IMG/VR virus record: IMGVR_UViG_3300034190_000197
Coordinates: 1-22,647 of that record
Source of the DNA: a virus
DNA: 22,647 nt
Reading direction: 5' to 3' (one strand)
Part shown: piece after piece, positions 8,168-16,982 of the stretch
How positions within the stretch are numbered: position 1 is the first letter of the stretch
How the letters are laid out: each line of letters begins with the position of its first letter
Translations under genes and position numbers: made by a program
Notes under the pieces: model-generated
What the model was told of the DNA's origin: nothing
The model's input: the letters and a program-made list of their open reading frames with translations, nothing else
Databases searched by the model: none

Positions 8168-9739
8168 TTAAACCATTTCGATATAGTAAGCGTCAGACGC
8201 TTCAATTGGTTCCCAGGCACCCTCATGGATGTGGTTAGCTAGTGCCAGAGACATGACCGTGTCGTCAAAGCAGCCACCCTCCGCTTCCATGCCGCCCGTA
8301 GGGGTAACAATGTAGGTTAACATCTCACGGATTGTGGTCTTATCGTTTAGCTCGATCTCTCCCTCGCGGACGTTTGCCCGGAGTTCATCGATGATCAGTG
8401 GCTTGGTTTTGGACGTTGTTGTGAAGCCTAATTTCATGGTCTCTCGATCGGTCAGCTTGTCTACCTGGACTTCAGTAAAGAAGTTTGGATAGGCCATATC
8501 TTTACCCAGGCGAGTACAGGTTAAGATGCCGTGAGAGTTGTTCTCCACAATGATATAAGCAAAGTTAAACAGCTCACCTAACTTGTAGAGGACCTCAGCA
8601 AAGTAGTCGGGATGAACTTGGGCACGATAGGTCGCAACTTGGCGCTTTTTGCTGTCGAGGATCTGGGCGACTGAGAAGTCACCTCCTCTGACACCCATCG
8701 CAACATCAGCACCGATCGTGTATTTCTCACCAGGGTCGATCGTCTTGTATAGGGTAAGCTCACCTCGGGTATTATCGATCCATTCACCACCCTCTAGGGC
8801 CATACGCTGTGTTGGATCAGGAGCTTCATCTAGGCTCTTCTGGAGCCCCTCTGGGTTGAAGACAGGCCGCCCGGTCGTCAGGAAGGCTTCTGAAGGCTCT
8901 GCGGGATATTCTTGACGATAAAGATCTATGCCGTTCTGGGCGATCTTACGCCGCCGAAACATAAGTTGCTCATCGTCTAGGTCGTACTTGGCAACCAACT
9001 CTTCTTCTTCAGGTGTTGGCTCAAAGTTCTCAGGGACAGGCTCCCTATATTCAGGGTCGAGAAACCAGGGGATAAACACCGGCACATAGCCATTGGTGCC
9101 ATCAACAGCACCTTTCCATAAATCATAGAAGATACCACTGACGCCGTTAGCTGTACTCTCAACGAAAATAGCAGTGCCAGGCTTGTTAGGGACCGCCTGG
9201 GTCATACCGTTCCAGTTCTCCAGGGCCGTAGACTTTTGCCAGAACGCAAGCTCGGAGGCGTGGACGTGCGTAAGGGTCTCACCTCGACCAATGCTCTCAC
9301 CACCGGCGGTGGCAACAACAAATGAACTATCCAAGACATCAAATGTAAGTTCCCGGCGGGAGCTGTACTTTGTGTGCGGCTTCAGGAGCTCTGGGCAGTT
9401 GTCATGGTATCGTTTGGTCATGTCGAAAAGCGCACGGGTGCTGTCTGAGTGGTGCGTGATGACCATCGCTTTACAGGCTTTGCGTTGCGACACGTTGAAA
9501 TACAGATAGCCACCAACGTGGGTCGAGAGACCTTGCTGCCGGGCCTTCAGGATGATGATACGCACCTTACCCTCAGACGCCATCTGCTTCTCTACAGCCT
9601 CATGGAGGATGCGCTGGGCAGGCTTGAGTTTTAGGGGTTGGATGTCACCATCCTTGGTGCGGATCTTGAGTGCAGACTGCGAATAGAAACTAAAGTCGTC
9701 GTATAGTCTCTGTCGAACTTGTTTAAGTCTCTTGTCCAT
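8168..9739 (-). CDS. terL: Terminase large subunit
   Basis: 523 residues with both terminase modules. ATPase: Walker A-type KARQQGLST at 65-73, Walker B-type strand ending in Ser162-Glu163 (THVHASELAF), and a coupling motif VESTANG at 193-199. Nuclease (RNase H-like): Asp345 in TIGADVAMG, Glu399 in IIVENNSHG, and Asp492-Asp493 in GGCFDDTVMS, the expected metal-binding acids. The protein pumps DNA into the prohead through the portal and cuts concatemers. The length is normal and all key residues are present, so it should be active. The ATG overlaps the small-subunit gene by 17 bases, which fits coupled production. The packaging mode (cos, pac or terminal repeat) cannot be settled here. Confidence 0.97.
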   Translation of the reverse strand: MDKRLKQVRQRLYDDFSFYSQSALKIRTKDGDIQPLKLKPAQRILHEAVEKQMASEGKVRIIILKARQQGLSTHVGGYLYFNVSQRKACKAMVITHHSDSTRALFDMTKRYHDNCPELLKPHTKYSSRRELTFDVLDSSFVVATAGGESIGRGETLTHVHASELAFWQKSTALENWNGMTQAVPNKPGTAIFVESTANGVSGIFYDLWKGAVDGTNGYVPVFIPWFLDPEYREPVPENFEPTPEEEELVAKYDLDDEQLMFRRRKIAQNGIDLYRQEYPAEPSEAFLTTGRPVFNPEGLQKSLDEAPDPTQRMALEGGEWIDNTRGELTLYKTIDPGEKYTIGADVAMGVRGGDFSVAQILDSKKRQVATYRAQVHPDYFAEVLYKLGELFNFAYIIVENNSHGILTCTRLGKDMAYPNFFTEVQVDKLTDRETMKLGFTTTSKTKPLIIDELRANVREGEIELNDKTTIREMLTYIVTPTGGMEAEGGCFDDTVMSLALANHIHEGAWEPIEASDAYYIEMV

Positions 9740-10223
9740 CTTCGATTTGCTCTTCTTCTGGGGTGGCTACTAGGAGCGACTCCAGGAAGGCTTCAGCTTT
9801 GCCGATGGTGACTTCGCTCTTCGCAGCTGGTTTGGTTTTAGTGAAATCCAGGACCATCCTGGCAGCTGTTAGACGGTCCCGGTTTTGACCAGGTTCGCGC
9901 ATGATCTCTACAGCAGCCCGTAGGGCCTCGATCGCATACACGTCATCAATTTCGTTCTCTTTTGCCATGATCGTTACGATCCTCTCTGCGTCTTCTTTGG
10001 CCCTCTTGCGGATAGGCTCAATTGCAGCAGCTGTGTAACCATCAGGAGTACCCTTGGGTCTGCCGCCTTTATTCTTTCGATTTGCCAGCATCTGACGGAA
10101 CTTTTCGCGTCCCTCGGGTGTTTGATGCTGTCTTGCTATTGGGTTTGTTGCTATCGGCCTTGCCTTTTGGGCTTGCTTTGGTGGCCTTGGTGCTTTCTTT
10201 CGCGGCTGGTTTGGTGCTCCCAT
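9723..10223 (-). CDS. terS: Probable terminase small subunit
   Basis: 166 residues from the ATG at 10223, chosen because GGAG lies seven bases upstream. A later ATG at 10091 has a poor site. The first 55 residues are basic and Pro/Gln/Lys-rich. They are followed by NRKNKGGRPKGTPDGYT, a sequence common at the DNA-binding end of small terminases, then two or three helices (IRKRAKEDAERIVTIMAKE, YAIEALRAAVEIMRE, RDRLTAARMVLDFTK) and an acidic tail. Small subunits bind the packaging signal and present DNA to the large subunit. The direct overlap with terL supports this role. Its first 155 bases overlap the preceding gene in another frame. Confidence 0.75.
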   Translation of the reverse strand: MGAPNQPRKKAPRPPKQAQKARPIATNPIARQHQTPEGREKFRQMLANRKNKGGRPKGTPDGYTAAAIEPIRKRAKEDAERIVTIMAKENEIDDVYAIEALRAAVEIMREPGQNRDRLTAARMVLDFTKTKPAAKSEVTIGKAEAFLESLLVATPEEEQIEDGQET

Positions 10224-10413
10224 CCATCGTCTCCAATATACTGTTTATGATTGAGAGCGTGAGGCGAGACTGAGGACAGAAGACTGGCTCAGGTACGCTC
10301 TTCCGTATCTCCCCAAAGATAACCAGGCGCTGGGCTTCAGACAGAAGATGTGAGTGTTTTACATCCTCAATTGCCCGTAGGATTGGAACCAGGTCCAGTG
10401 CGGTTTTATTCAT
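10069..10413 (-). CDS. Small unknown protein overlapping the terminase small subunit
   Basis: 114 residues from the ATG at 10413, which has GGAGAG five bases upstream; an in-frame extension to 10476 would run through the terminator. Residues 1-60 look folded and helical (ALDLVPILRAIEDVKHSHLL, EAQRLVIFGEIRKSV, SRLTLSIINSILETM). Residues 62-114 are a disordered Lys/Ser/Thr/Pro tail encoded by DNA that is also the start of the terminase small subunit in another frame. It may be a packaging accessory or DNA-binding protein by context and charge, but I recognise no family. It is the first gene after the terminator. Confidence 0.7.
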   Translation of the reverse strand: MNKTALDLVPILRAIEDVKHSHLLSEAQRLVIFGEIRKSVPEPVFCPQSRLTLSIINSILETMDGSTKPAAKESTKATKASPKGKADSNKPNSKTASNTRGTRKVPSDAGKSKE

Positions 10414-10423
10414 GTTGCTCTCC

Positions 10424-10452
10424 AAAGAAAAAGAGGCCCCCGAAGGGACCTC
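10424..10452 (-). terminator. Intrinsic terminator with UUCG tetraloop
   Basis: Read on the minus strand, GAGGUCCC and GGGGCCUC form an 8-pair stem (one G-U pair) closed by UUCG, followed by UUUUUCUUU. It lies eight bases after the stop of the giant virion gene. Immediately beyond the U-run is GGAGAG, the ribosome site of the next gene, so no separate promoter fits between them. Confidence 0.92.
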
Positions 10453-10459
10453 ATTAGTT

Positions 10460-13400
10460 TTACGCGGAAAGGGCACCCATACCCGGAGGTGGGGGACTTA
10501 GAGCACCAGGAGGCATCTGCATCCTCTGCTTCTCTTCCTCTTCTTCAGCCATAGCCTGGGCCAACATAGCCATGACCGTAGCCATGACGATAGCAGCTGG
10601 GTGGTTGAAGAATTTGACCTTGTTGTTACCAGCGTTGTTGAATTGTTGCCTGATAAGGGCAGCCGTCTTAGGCATAACGGCTTTCGCCAGCTTAGGGTTG
10701 ATCAGGTAAACCAACACGGGATCAACAGCCAACTCGCGTACACTCTGCATGTAGTTAGTGTAGTAGTCAGCCTGCTCCTCACGGTTGGCCACGCCTGTGT
10801 CTACCTCAGCTTGGGAGATTTGACCGGCATCAAATTGCTTCTGGTAATAACCCTTCCAATCCTTGAGATTGTCCGACAACTTACGAACTTCCCGTACCGC
10901 ATGACGCTGCGAAGGATCTTTGGTTGTGTAAGTATCCACATTCAACTGGAGATTATCTATCTCAGCCATGATGTCGGCGTCACCCGTCTGTTCCAATAGG
11001 GGTCTCATAGCACTACCAGCAAAGGATCCCATGGGTGCCCGGTCACTTTCCCCGGTCAGGGGGTTGGTAAACAGGGTGTCTTCAACCTGAGAACCATTCA
11101 GATCTAAGGGGCTCAATGTCATCCCATGGGCAATCTCATGGATCAAATCAGAGAGAGCTTGGATGTTACTTACGGAACCGCCGTCATCCAGCATAGCTCC
11201 TGGGTTGAGACCAAAGACAGTGCCTTCTGCACCTTTTCCGCCTGTTTCAGGACCCTTCCGATAGAACGAGGCAACCGCAGTGGGATCGCCAGATCCATAT
11301 GCAGCAAGCCGCGAGGCATACATCTCTCCCTGGCTGTCAAATAGACGGACAGTGATGCCCAGGGTGTGTGCCAAGCTCAGAGCCTGGTCGATAGACTGGA
11401 TCCCATTCTCTTCTGGGGTTCCACGTTTGCCAACCTGGAAGGTCGCTTTTACCTGGGGGACAAACTTCTTGACCGCTGCGAGGGCTACCCTTGCGAGAGT
11501 GCGCCCTTTGGAGGCCCCGCCATCACTGGACCTGGGTGTTCGTCCACCAGCTGGCCCAGGGGGGCTGAGGAGGGCTGGTTGGGTGCTGTTGTCGGCTGCT
11601 GCCTGAGATCCATCAGGCCCTGTATAAAGTCTCCCATCTTGTCCTTCGGGACCTGGGATATTATTGATGGCTCCGCTTCGCTCTGATGCGGGGAGTGCTT
11701 CTTCAATTTGCTCATTTGTTATTCCTTCCTTTGTGGCAAGCATCTTAGCAGCATCGAGGTAGTCGTTGTCAGACCCCCGACCTGGTGCTACGCCACCTTT
11801 TCTGAATAATTGCTTCTCTGGATACCACATAAGGGCCTGGAAGTCAGCTGTCGATATATCTATTCCTATTTCTTTCAGTTTAGATATTGCCTCTTTTGTT
11901 ACAGACCGCATGTAAGAACGCTCACCTGCATTCTTTGGTTGCGCTTGTAACTGGGGAACCATGTTTTTTACCATAGTTCCGGTGGATTTAAATAGTTGAG
12001 GCTTTGGCGGTTTAGCTTTAGGGTTTTGCTTCTTAGATTTACGGAAAAACGCCTGATATCTTTTGTCTAGCTTAGACACAAAGGCATCTAAGGTTTCGTC
12101 ATTCTTTAGGTCTGACTTTTTAAGACCCATATCCGACATCGTCTCTTTAACCAGTTGTTTTCCAAAGACATCAGCAGACGCCAGCTCGGCTCTTATTGTT
12201 GACCTGTTTTTATCTAAATCCTTCAGGTCTTCAAAAGCACGGCCAGTAAGTCTATTCCACATACGCATCCACCAGATATCCATTGTCAGTGGGTCATAGT
12301 TACCTCGGATGTTCTGGTAGAAACCTTGGCCAATCTTAGGGCCTACAATGTAAGATCCTTTGACTATTTCGGACGCACCCTCAGATGAAGGAACAGTGAT
12401 ATCCGTACCATACTGGCTGTTGAACTGTCCGATATATTTAGTCAAATCACTGACGGTAAAATCGGAGTCCAGGAAGTCACGCATTGGCACATTCTGACCA
12501 GAATCCTGGTAAGCGTTAAAGAATGAGAAGGCATCAACCATAGACTGGTTGCGTTCCCCACCTTTTATCCATGTGTCTGTAGGCATACGTCCAGTATCCA
12601 TAAACTCACGGAAAACCATCATTGCGTATTCAAAGTTGTCCGCAACAGCCTGGCCGTTGGATGTCACAGCCAATGCATAGTCGAAAGCAGCCTCAGCTTC
12701 GGGTGATTGAGTTACCCTGGGATCTACAAGTGATACAACTGACTTTGCGGCTTTTAACTTACGGTCATACCAACCTATGGCATTACTATCAGAGTTTAAT
12801 GCATTAGCAGCCTCTGTAGCCATAAGACGTGCAATCTGGTCGATATTCTCAGGTGTCTGTTCAAATGGTGTAGTTCTACCAGTAGCTGCCTGCCAGCGGT
12901 CTTGCAGTACTTGGGCAAACTCAACTAAAGTGCGTTTTTGTGGGGGTTTATATGTCCCACCTTTCATTTCAGATAGCTCGCCGGGGCTCGGCATGATGGT
13001 CATATTCGTGGCAGCCAAGTCCGCATCAGAAACCTGGAGTGGGTTGTTTACCTGGCTGAGTGCGGGGCCTGTTGGCACCTCAGGAATACTACGACTGTCG
13101 TCTGCCTGCGGTGGTGTGGACACAGTGACTTTGTCGTAAACCGGGTGGGGCTTACCCCGAACACTAATGTTCCCAATGATGTTGCCGGTCTGCACCTCGC
13201 CCTGGGTTGTAGGACGTAAACGTGGCTCAGAAGGCTGGTTAGGATATGTTTCTAAGGAAACTGGGTTCTGAAGGTTTGTGTCTAGACTGTAGACGTGCTT
13301 GCCACGGATCGTAGTCGAAACCACTGTCGCCGGGCCATCGTAGTCAATCCACTTCCAGCCAGCTTTCTGTTTGAACAGATTTACCTTTACTTTAGGACCG

Positions 13401-16111
13401 TCTGCTTTGGTAGCTGGCTCCGCTGTAGTGTCGTTGGTCTCTAGGACGGGTTTGCCATCAACGACTTTAACCGAGCCACCTGTGTATGTGGTCCCCGTGA
13501 CATCCTGTTTAGTATCAAGGTCGATATAGTTGCCACCAGGTACAGGATTTTGTACGCCAAACATTTCTTGCATATCGGGCTTATTGTAGGGAACAGGGAT
13601 AACACGGGCATCGTCAGAGATAGCCTCTTGAGTAGCCTGGGCCTGCTTCAACATCGATGGTTTGCGCTTCTGCTGGCGGCGAACCCGATCGACATAGGGC
13701 TTATAGAACTTGTCCACGTTCTCCTGGGAGACACCCTCATCAACGAGTAGCTGTTGGACCTCTTCCATGGCCTCGATTGGCATATTCTCAGTCTGGACCG
13801 CCTCTAGGGCTGTATAAAGTGCCTCTAGCTCAGTGTCAGGTAGATTGGGGGTGTCGAGTAGCTGCGCTTGAAGGCGTAGGCCCTCGGTGCGGTTCGCATC
13901 TATGCCAGCCTGGTAGTTCTCGGACGTAGTTGTCTGATTGCCGTTAACCGTAGGCTGCGCTGGGGCAGTTGTGTCAACATTTGGTGCCGGAGACGCCTGG
14001 GCAGCAGGGGCTGCGTCCATTTTGGGTACATTGCCCATCTGGATTGCCCGAGCCTGGGCCAGAGGTTGGTCTGGGAGGCTAGTACGCTGAACGCTACTTC
14101 CACCGTCCATGAGACTGGCGTCCAGGTGGTTGTTCACCAGGTTGACCAGCTGGGTGAGAGCCCGGATAGGCCGTTGCTCACCGTTAAGACCCGCCTGGGC
14201 ATCATCGAGGACCTTGTTGATCGCCACATCATTGGGGTTCTTGCTGTCAGCTGGGTGCTTCAAGCGTAATTCAGAGACCACTGTTTGGATCTCTTCTGCG
14301 GGGATACCTGTGCCGACCGCGACAGTGCCCAATGGGCTACCATCTGTGGCGTTGCCTGTCATGCCTGCAAGTGTACTGACGATGTTGGCGTCTTCTGCCT
14401 CCTGGGCTGCCCTGGCTGCTGCATCGTCAGCCTTGGCTTGCTCTGCCTGCTGTCTCTCTAGGGCAGCCGCTGCAATTATGGACTCACCGTCTGGGGCAGG
14501 TTGTCCTGTGAGTTTTTCGAGCTTCGTTACAAAGCGGTTGACCTTGGAACGGCGACCCGTGGCTGCATCAACGGCCCGACCGGCGGCAACAATGCCTGCG
14601 GACTTCAGTGGGCCAACAACAGATGCACCATAGAGGCTACCAATTGTGCTGAGACTGCGGTTGGGGTCGTAGTTACCTGAATTGTCAGTGAACGGGTTTA
14701 GGAAGTCCGTGAATTGGCTGACGCCACCTTTGAGGCCGTCTTGGAAGAGATCTGTGAGGACATCTCCCTGGGCAAACAGGTCCAACAGCTGACCGGCTTC
14801 TAAGGAAGTAGGCCCTAGAAGGCGGACGATAGCGTCAGCATTCTCTTTTGTGACCTTAGATTTGACTTTGTTCTTACCCTGGCGGATGGCAGTGGCGGCT
14901 GCGGCGTAGTCTTCTAGTAGCTGATCGAGAGTTTCTGCATTCTTTGGAGACAACCGAGCTTTAACATCTGGATGGGTGGCTATTGCCGAGATCTGGCCCG
15001 AGATCTTCTCATGTGCAGCCTCGAGTGTAGCTTTTGCACCACCACCGGCGCGTACATCCTTGAGGTTGTTGCCTTGAGCTTCTGATATTTCACGGAGGGT
15101 ACGAGCCAGGTCAGCAGCTGCGCCACCATATGCGGGGTTCTCCATTTTCTGAGCCCAGACAGTCTTGCCTACATTGGCCGCCTCAGCGCCAGCCTGCACT
15201 GATCCGCGAATAGTACCACCACCCGCACCGCCCTTGGCAGCAGACTCAAACAGGCGATCACCAATTTCCCCATCTTTGAAGTCTTTACCGGCAATAGCCT
15301 CTGCGCCGATGGACACACCCTCTTGGGCAGCCTCTGTGACGGCCTCAGTAGCAAAACCTGCGGTAACTGCCTTGGTAAGGCGACCCAGGCCATTCTTCTC
15401 CAAGAGCGCGGTTATGCCCTTAGTGCCGAGCTTACCTATAACCTCTTTTGGGACGCCCTTCAAAAGCATACCAATACCAAGGTTTTCTAGTACAGCATAA
15501 AGTGCACCACCAGCGGTTGAAAGGCGGATGCGGTCCTCTCGGGACAGCCCTTCTATATCCTTTAGATTGTTATTGACCTCACCCGCGCCGAGTAATGGCG
15601 TGAGCGAACCACCGCTGGCAAGTGCTGCAACCATAGGTCCTATGCTCTCAGCGGTAGATGTAGCAGCAAACTGAATAGCACTTGGGATGCCTGTTACATC
15701 AGCTGTTGTCATAGGTGTATAATTTAAGTCATCCACTTTGTTACGGAGGTTCTGTTCCCTCAGGGATTGCTCGGCACTAAATGCGTCTGCTATCTCCTGG
15801 CGGGACTTTGTCTCTAGGCCAAATGCATCACGAACAGGTCGAACAATGTTCTCTGTTCCCCAGTTCAACATAGAACCTACAGGGCCATCCTCGAGCTCCT
15901 GGTTGGCGTCACCTAAATAGCCAGCGACATTTGCCCTGGCACCTAGATCCCCATATTCCAGGGCATCCACTAAAGAGCGGTTGGGGGCCGCTGCGGCTGC
16001 GGGAGCCTGGCCACGCTCTTGTTGAGCCAGGTATGCAATAGCGCCTTCTGCGGTGGCACCACGCACGGTTACTGTTCGCCCGTCAGGCGTTTTTATCTTA
16101 AAGTCAGGCAT
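10460..16111 (-). CDS. Giant internal virion protein with C-terminal zinc-metallopeptidase-like domain
   Basis: 1883 residues; the ATG has AGGA eight bases upstream. The N terminus (FKIKTPDGRTVTVRGATAEG) resembles a short domain seen at the start of large phage virion proteins. Residues about 150-310 are Gly/Ala-rich and hydrophobic, and about 545-575 form an Ala/Gln coil. Residues about 1080-1440 form a conserved-looking module with NAIGWYDRKLKAA (Trp1114), TMDIWWMRMWNRLTGR (near 1276) and LMWYPEKQLF (Met1428). Near the C terminus IHEIAHGMT gives His1658, Glu1659 and His1662, and RELAVDP gives Glu1793 as a possible third zinc ligand. A hydrophobic stretch at 1838-1855, poly-Glu and poly-Pro follow. 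Size, position after two small virion proteins and the lack of a tape measure suggest a protein ejected with the DNA. The peptidase could act on cell wall or host proteins; activity is inferred only from the motif. Confidence 0.85.
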   Translation of the reverse strand: MPDFKIKTPDGRTVTVRGATAEGAIAYLAQQERGQAPAAAAAPNRSLVDALEYGDLGARANVAGYLGDANQELEDGPVGSMLNWGTENIVRPVRDAFGLETKSRQEIADAFSAEQSLREQNLRNKVDDLNYTPMTTADVTGIPSAIQFAATSTAESIGPMVAALASGGSLTPLLGAGEVNNNLKDIEGLSREDRIRLSTAGGALYAVLENLGIGMLLKGVPKEVIGKLGTKGITALLEKNGLGRLTKAVTAGFATEAVTEAAQEGVSIGAEAIAGKDFKDGEIGDRLFESAAKGGAGGGTIRGSVQAGAEAANVGKTVWAQKMENPAYGGAAADLARTLREISEAQGNNLKDVRAGGGAKATLEAAHEKISGQISAIATHPDVKARLSPKNAETLDQLLEDYAAAATAIRQGKNKVKSKVTKENADAIVRLLGPTSLEAGQLLDLFAQGDVLTDLFQDGLKGGVSQFTDFLNPFTDNSGNYDPNRSLSTIGSLYGASVVGPLKSAGIVAAGRAVDAATGRRSKVNRFVTKLEKLTGQPAPDGESIIAAAALERQQAEQAKADDAAARAAQEAEDANIVSTLAGMTGNATDGSPLGTVAVGTGIPAEEIQTVVSELRLKHPADSKNPNDVAINKVLDDAQAGLNGEQRPIRALTQLVNLVNNHLDASLMDGGSSVQRTSLPDQPLAQARAIQMGNVPKMDAAPAAQASPAPNVDTTAPAQPTVNGNQTTTSENYQAGIDANRTEGLRLQAQLLDTPNLPDTELEALYTALEAVQTENMPIEAMEEVQQLLVDEGVSQENVDKFYKPYVDRVRRQQKRKPSMLKQAQATQEAISDDARVIPVPYNKPDMQEMFGVQNPVPGGNYIDLDTKQDVTGTTYTGGSVKVVDGKPVLETNDTTAEPATKADGPKVKVNLFKQKAGWKWIDYDGPATVVSTTIRGKHVYSLDTNLQNPVSLETYPNQPSEPRLRPTTQGEVQTGNIIGNISVRGKPHPVYDKVTVSTPPQADDSRSIPEVPTGPALSQVNNPLQVSDADLAATNMTIMPSPGELSEMKGGTYKPPQKRTLVEFAQVLQDRWQAATGRTTPFEQTPENIDQIARLMATEAANALNSDSNAIGWYDRKLKAAKSVVSLVDPRVTQSPEAEAAFDYALAVTSNGQAVADNFEYAMMVFREFMDTGRMPTDTWIKGGERNQSMVDAFSFFNAYQDSGQNVPMRDFLDSDFTVSDLTKYIGQFNSQYGTDITVPSSEGASEIVKGSYIVGPKIGQGFYQNIRGNYDPLTMDIWWMRMWNRLTGRAFEDLKDLDKNRSTIRAELASADVFGKQLVKETMSDMGLKKSDLKNDETLDAFVSKLDKRYQAFFRKSKKQNPKAKPPKPQLFKSTGTMVKNMVPQLQAQPKNAGERSYMRSVTKEAISKLKEIGIDISTADFQALMWYPEKQLFRKGGVAPGRGSDNDYLDAAKMLATKEGITNEQIEEALPASERSGAINNIPGPEGQDGRLYTGPDGSQAAADNSTQPALLSPPGPAGGRTPRSSDGGASKGRTLARVALAAVKKFVPQVKATFQVGKRGTPEENGIQSIDQALSLAHTLGITVRLFDSQGEMYASRLAAYGSGDPTAVASFYRKGPETGGKGAEGTVFGLNPGAMLDDGGSVSNIQALSDLIHEIAHGMTLSPLDLNGSQVEDTLFTNPLTGESDRAPMGSFAGSAMRPLLEQTGDADIMAEIDNLQLNVDTYTTKDPSQRHAVREVRKLSDNLKDWKGYYQKQFDAGQISQAEVDTGVANREEQADYYTNYMQSVRELAVDPVLVYLINPKLAKAVMPKTAALIRQQFNNAGNNKVKFFNHPAAIVMATVMAMLAQAMAEEEEEKQRMQMPPGALSPPPPGMGALSA

Positions 16112-16121
16112 ATGTGGTGTC

Positions 16122-16982
16122 CTATTCGGTAACTATTGAATAACCTGAGGTATCGGGGGCATTGGGGGCATTGAGAGATTGGCCGCCAGCAATAAACTGA
16201 CCACTAGTGGACCCGTCTGAGTAGGTGCCCACGGCAGTACCACCAGCCAGGCGGTTGTTCATAACACGCAGAGCCTCAGCATAATCTCTGACCCAGACCT
16301 CCCAGATAGCCTCCCCGTCAGTCCAGTTGGGCTGGGCAGAACCAAAGATATCCATCTCGCGTTCAGATATGGCACCTTTAGTTTGAGCAACGTAGGACAA
16401 CTGGTCGTCTACTTTGAGCTTGGCGATCTTCAAGCGTACATTTTCACGTTGGTTTCCCGTGATCTGGTCCCATTTGCGGAACATATAACCTAAGCCAACC
16501 ACACCATCATGGTCCTTGAAACCCTGGAGAACTTGCATGGCATTGTTGTACTTTGAGGAGGCAACAGCTGCTTCAAAGCCTGCGTCTTTATTTGGCTTAT
16601 TGGCTTTCGCTGCAATGGCTGCGGCCCGTGCCTGCTCCACTCGGCGGCTTTCCTCGATGGCAAAGGCTTGTTGTTCGGCCTGGCGGTTGTAATCTTGGAT
16701 GTTCCCGTATTCCTGGCCCATTGCTGCCATCCAGTTACCGCCAGCCCCTGAAGGATCTGAGGCTGATTGGAGGCCTGCGGCACCTATACGCATTAAACCC
16801 TCAGACCGCATGTCTATCTGACCAGAAGGGACCTTCGATGAACCTCGGGCATTACCAGACAGAGCTGGGGGCTTTGGGTTTGGCTGCTTTGGGTCTACTA
16901 AGGCTGGCTGACCCTCGGGATACTCCATCCCGTTGGCTTGACCCATGGTGAGTGCGGGGCGTCCGTAAGTAAATGCATTCAT
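16122..16982 (-). CDS. Probable internal virion / ejection protein
   Basis: 286 residues from the ATG at 16982, whose ATGA overlaps the stop of the preceding gene by four bases; an in-frame extension upstream is less likely. The first 90 residues are Gly/Pro/Asn-rich and probably disordered. A charged helix follows (QAEQQAFAIEESRRVEQARAA, about 101-121). The core at 140-247 contains LQGFKDHDGVVGLGYMFRKW, a helical LSYVAQTKGAISEREMDIF and GEAIWEVWVRDYAEALRVMNNRLAGG. The AISEREMDIF pattern resembles phage internal proteins. Position just before the giant protein and after another ejection-like protein suggests these three are packaged and injected together. No enzyme motif is seen. Confidence 0.65.
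   Translation of the reverse strand: MNAFTYGRPALTMGQANGMEYPEGQPALVDPKQPNPKPPALSGNARGSSKVPSGQIDMRSEGLMRIGAAGLQSASDPSGAGGNWMAAMGQEYGNIQDYNRQAEQQAFAIEESRRVEQARAAAIAAKANKPNKDAGFEAAVASSKYNNAMQVLQGFKDHDGVVGLGYMFRKWDQITGNQRENVRLKIAKLKVDDQLSYVAQTKGAISEREMDIFGSAQPNWTDGEAIWEVWVRDYAEALRVMNNRLAGGTAVGTYSDGSTSGQFIAGGQSLNAPNAPDTSGYSIVTE

Noticed and set aside
14109-14633. 174-codon plus-strand frame inside the giant gene
   Set aside because: It lies fully antisense to a well-supported gene, with no recognisable motif.
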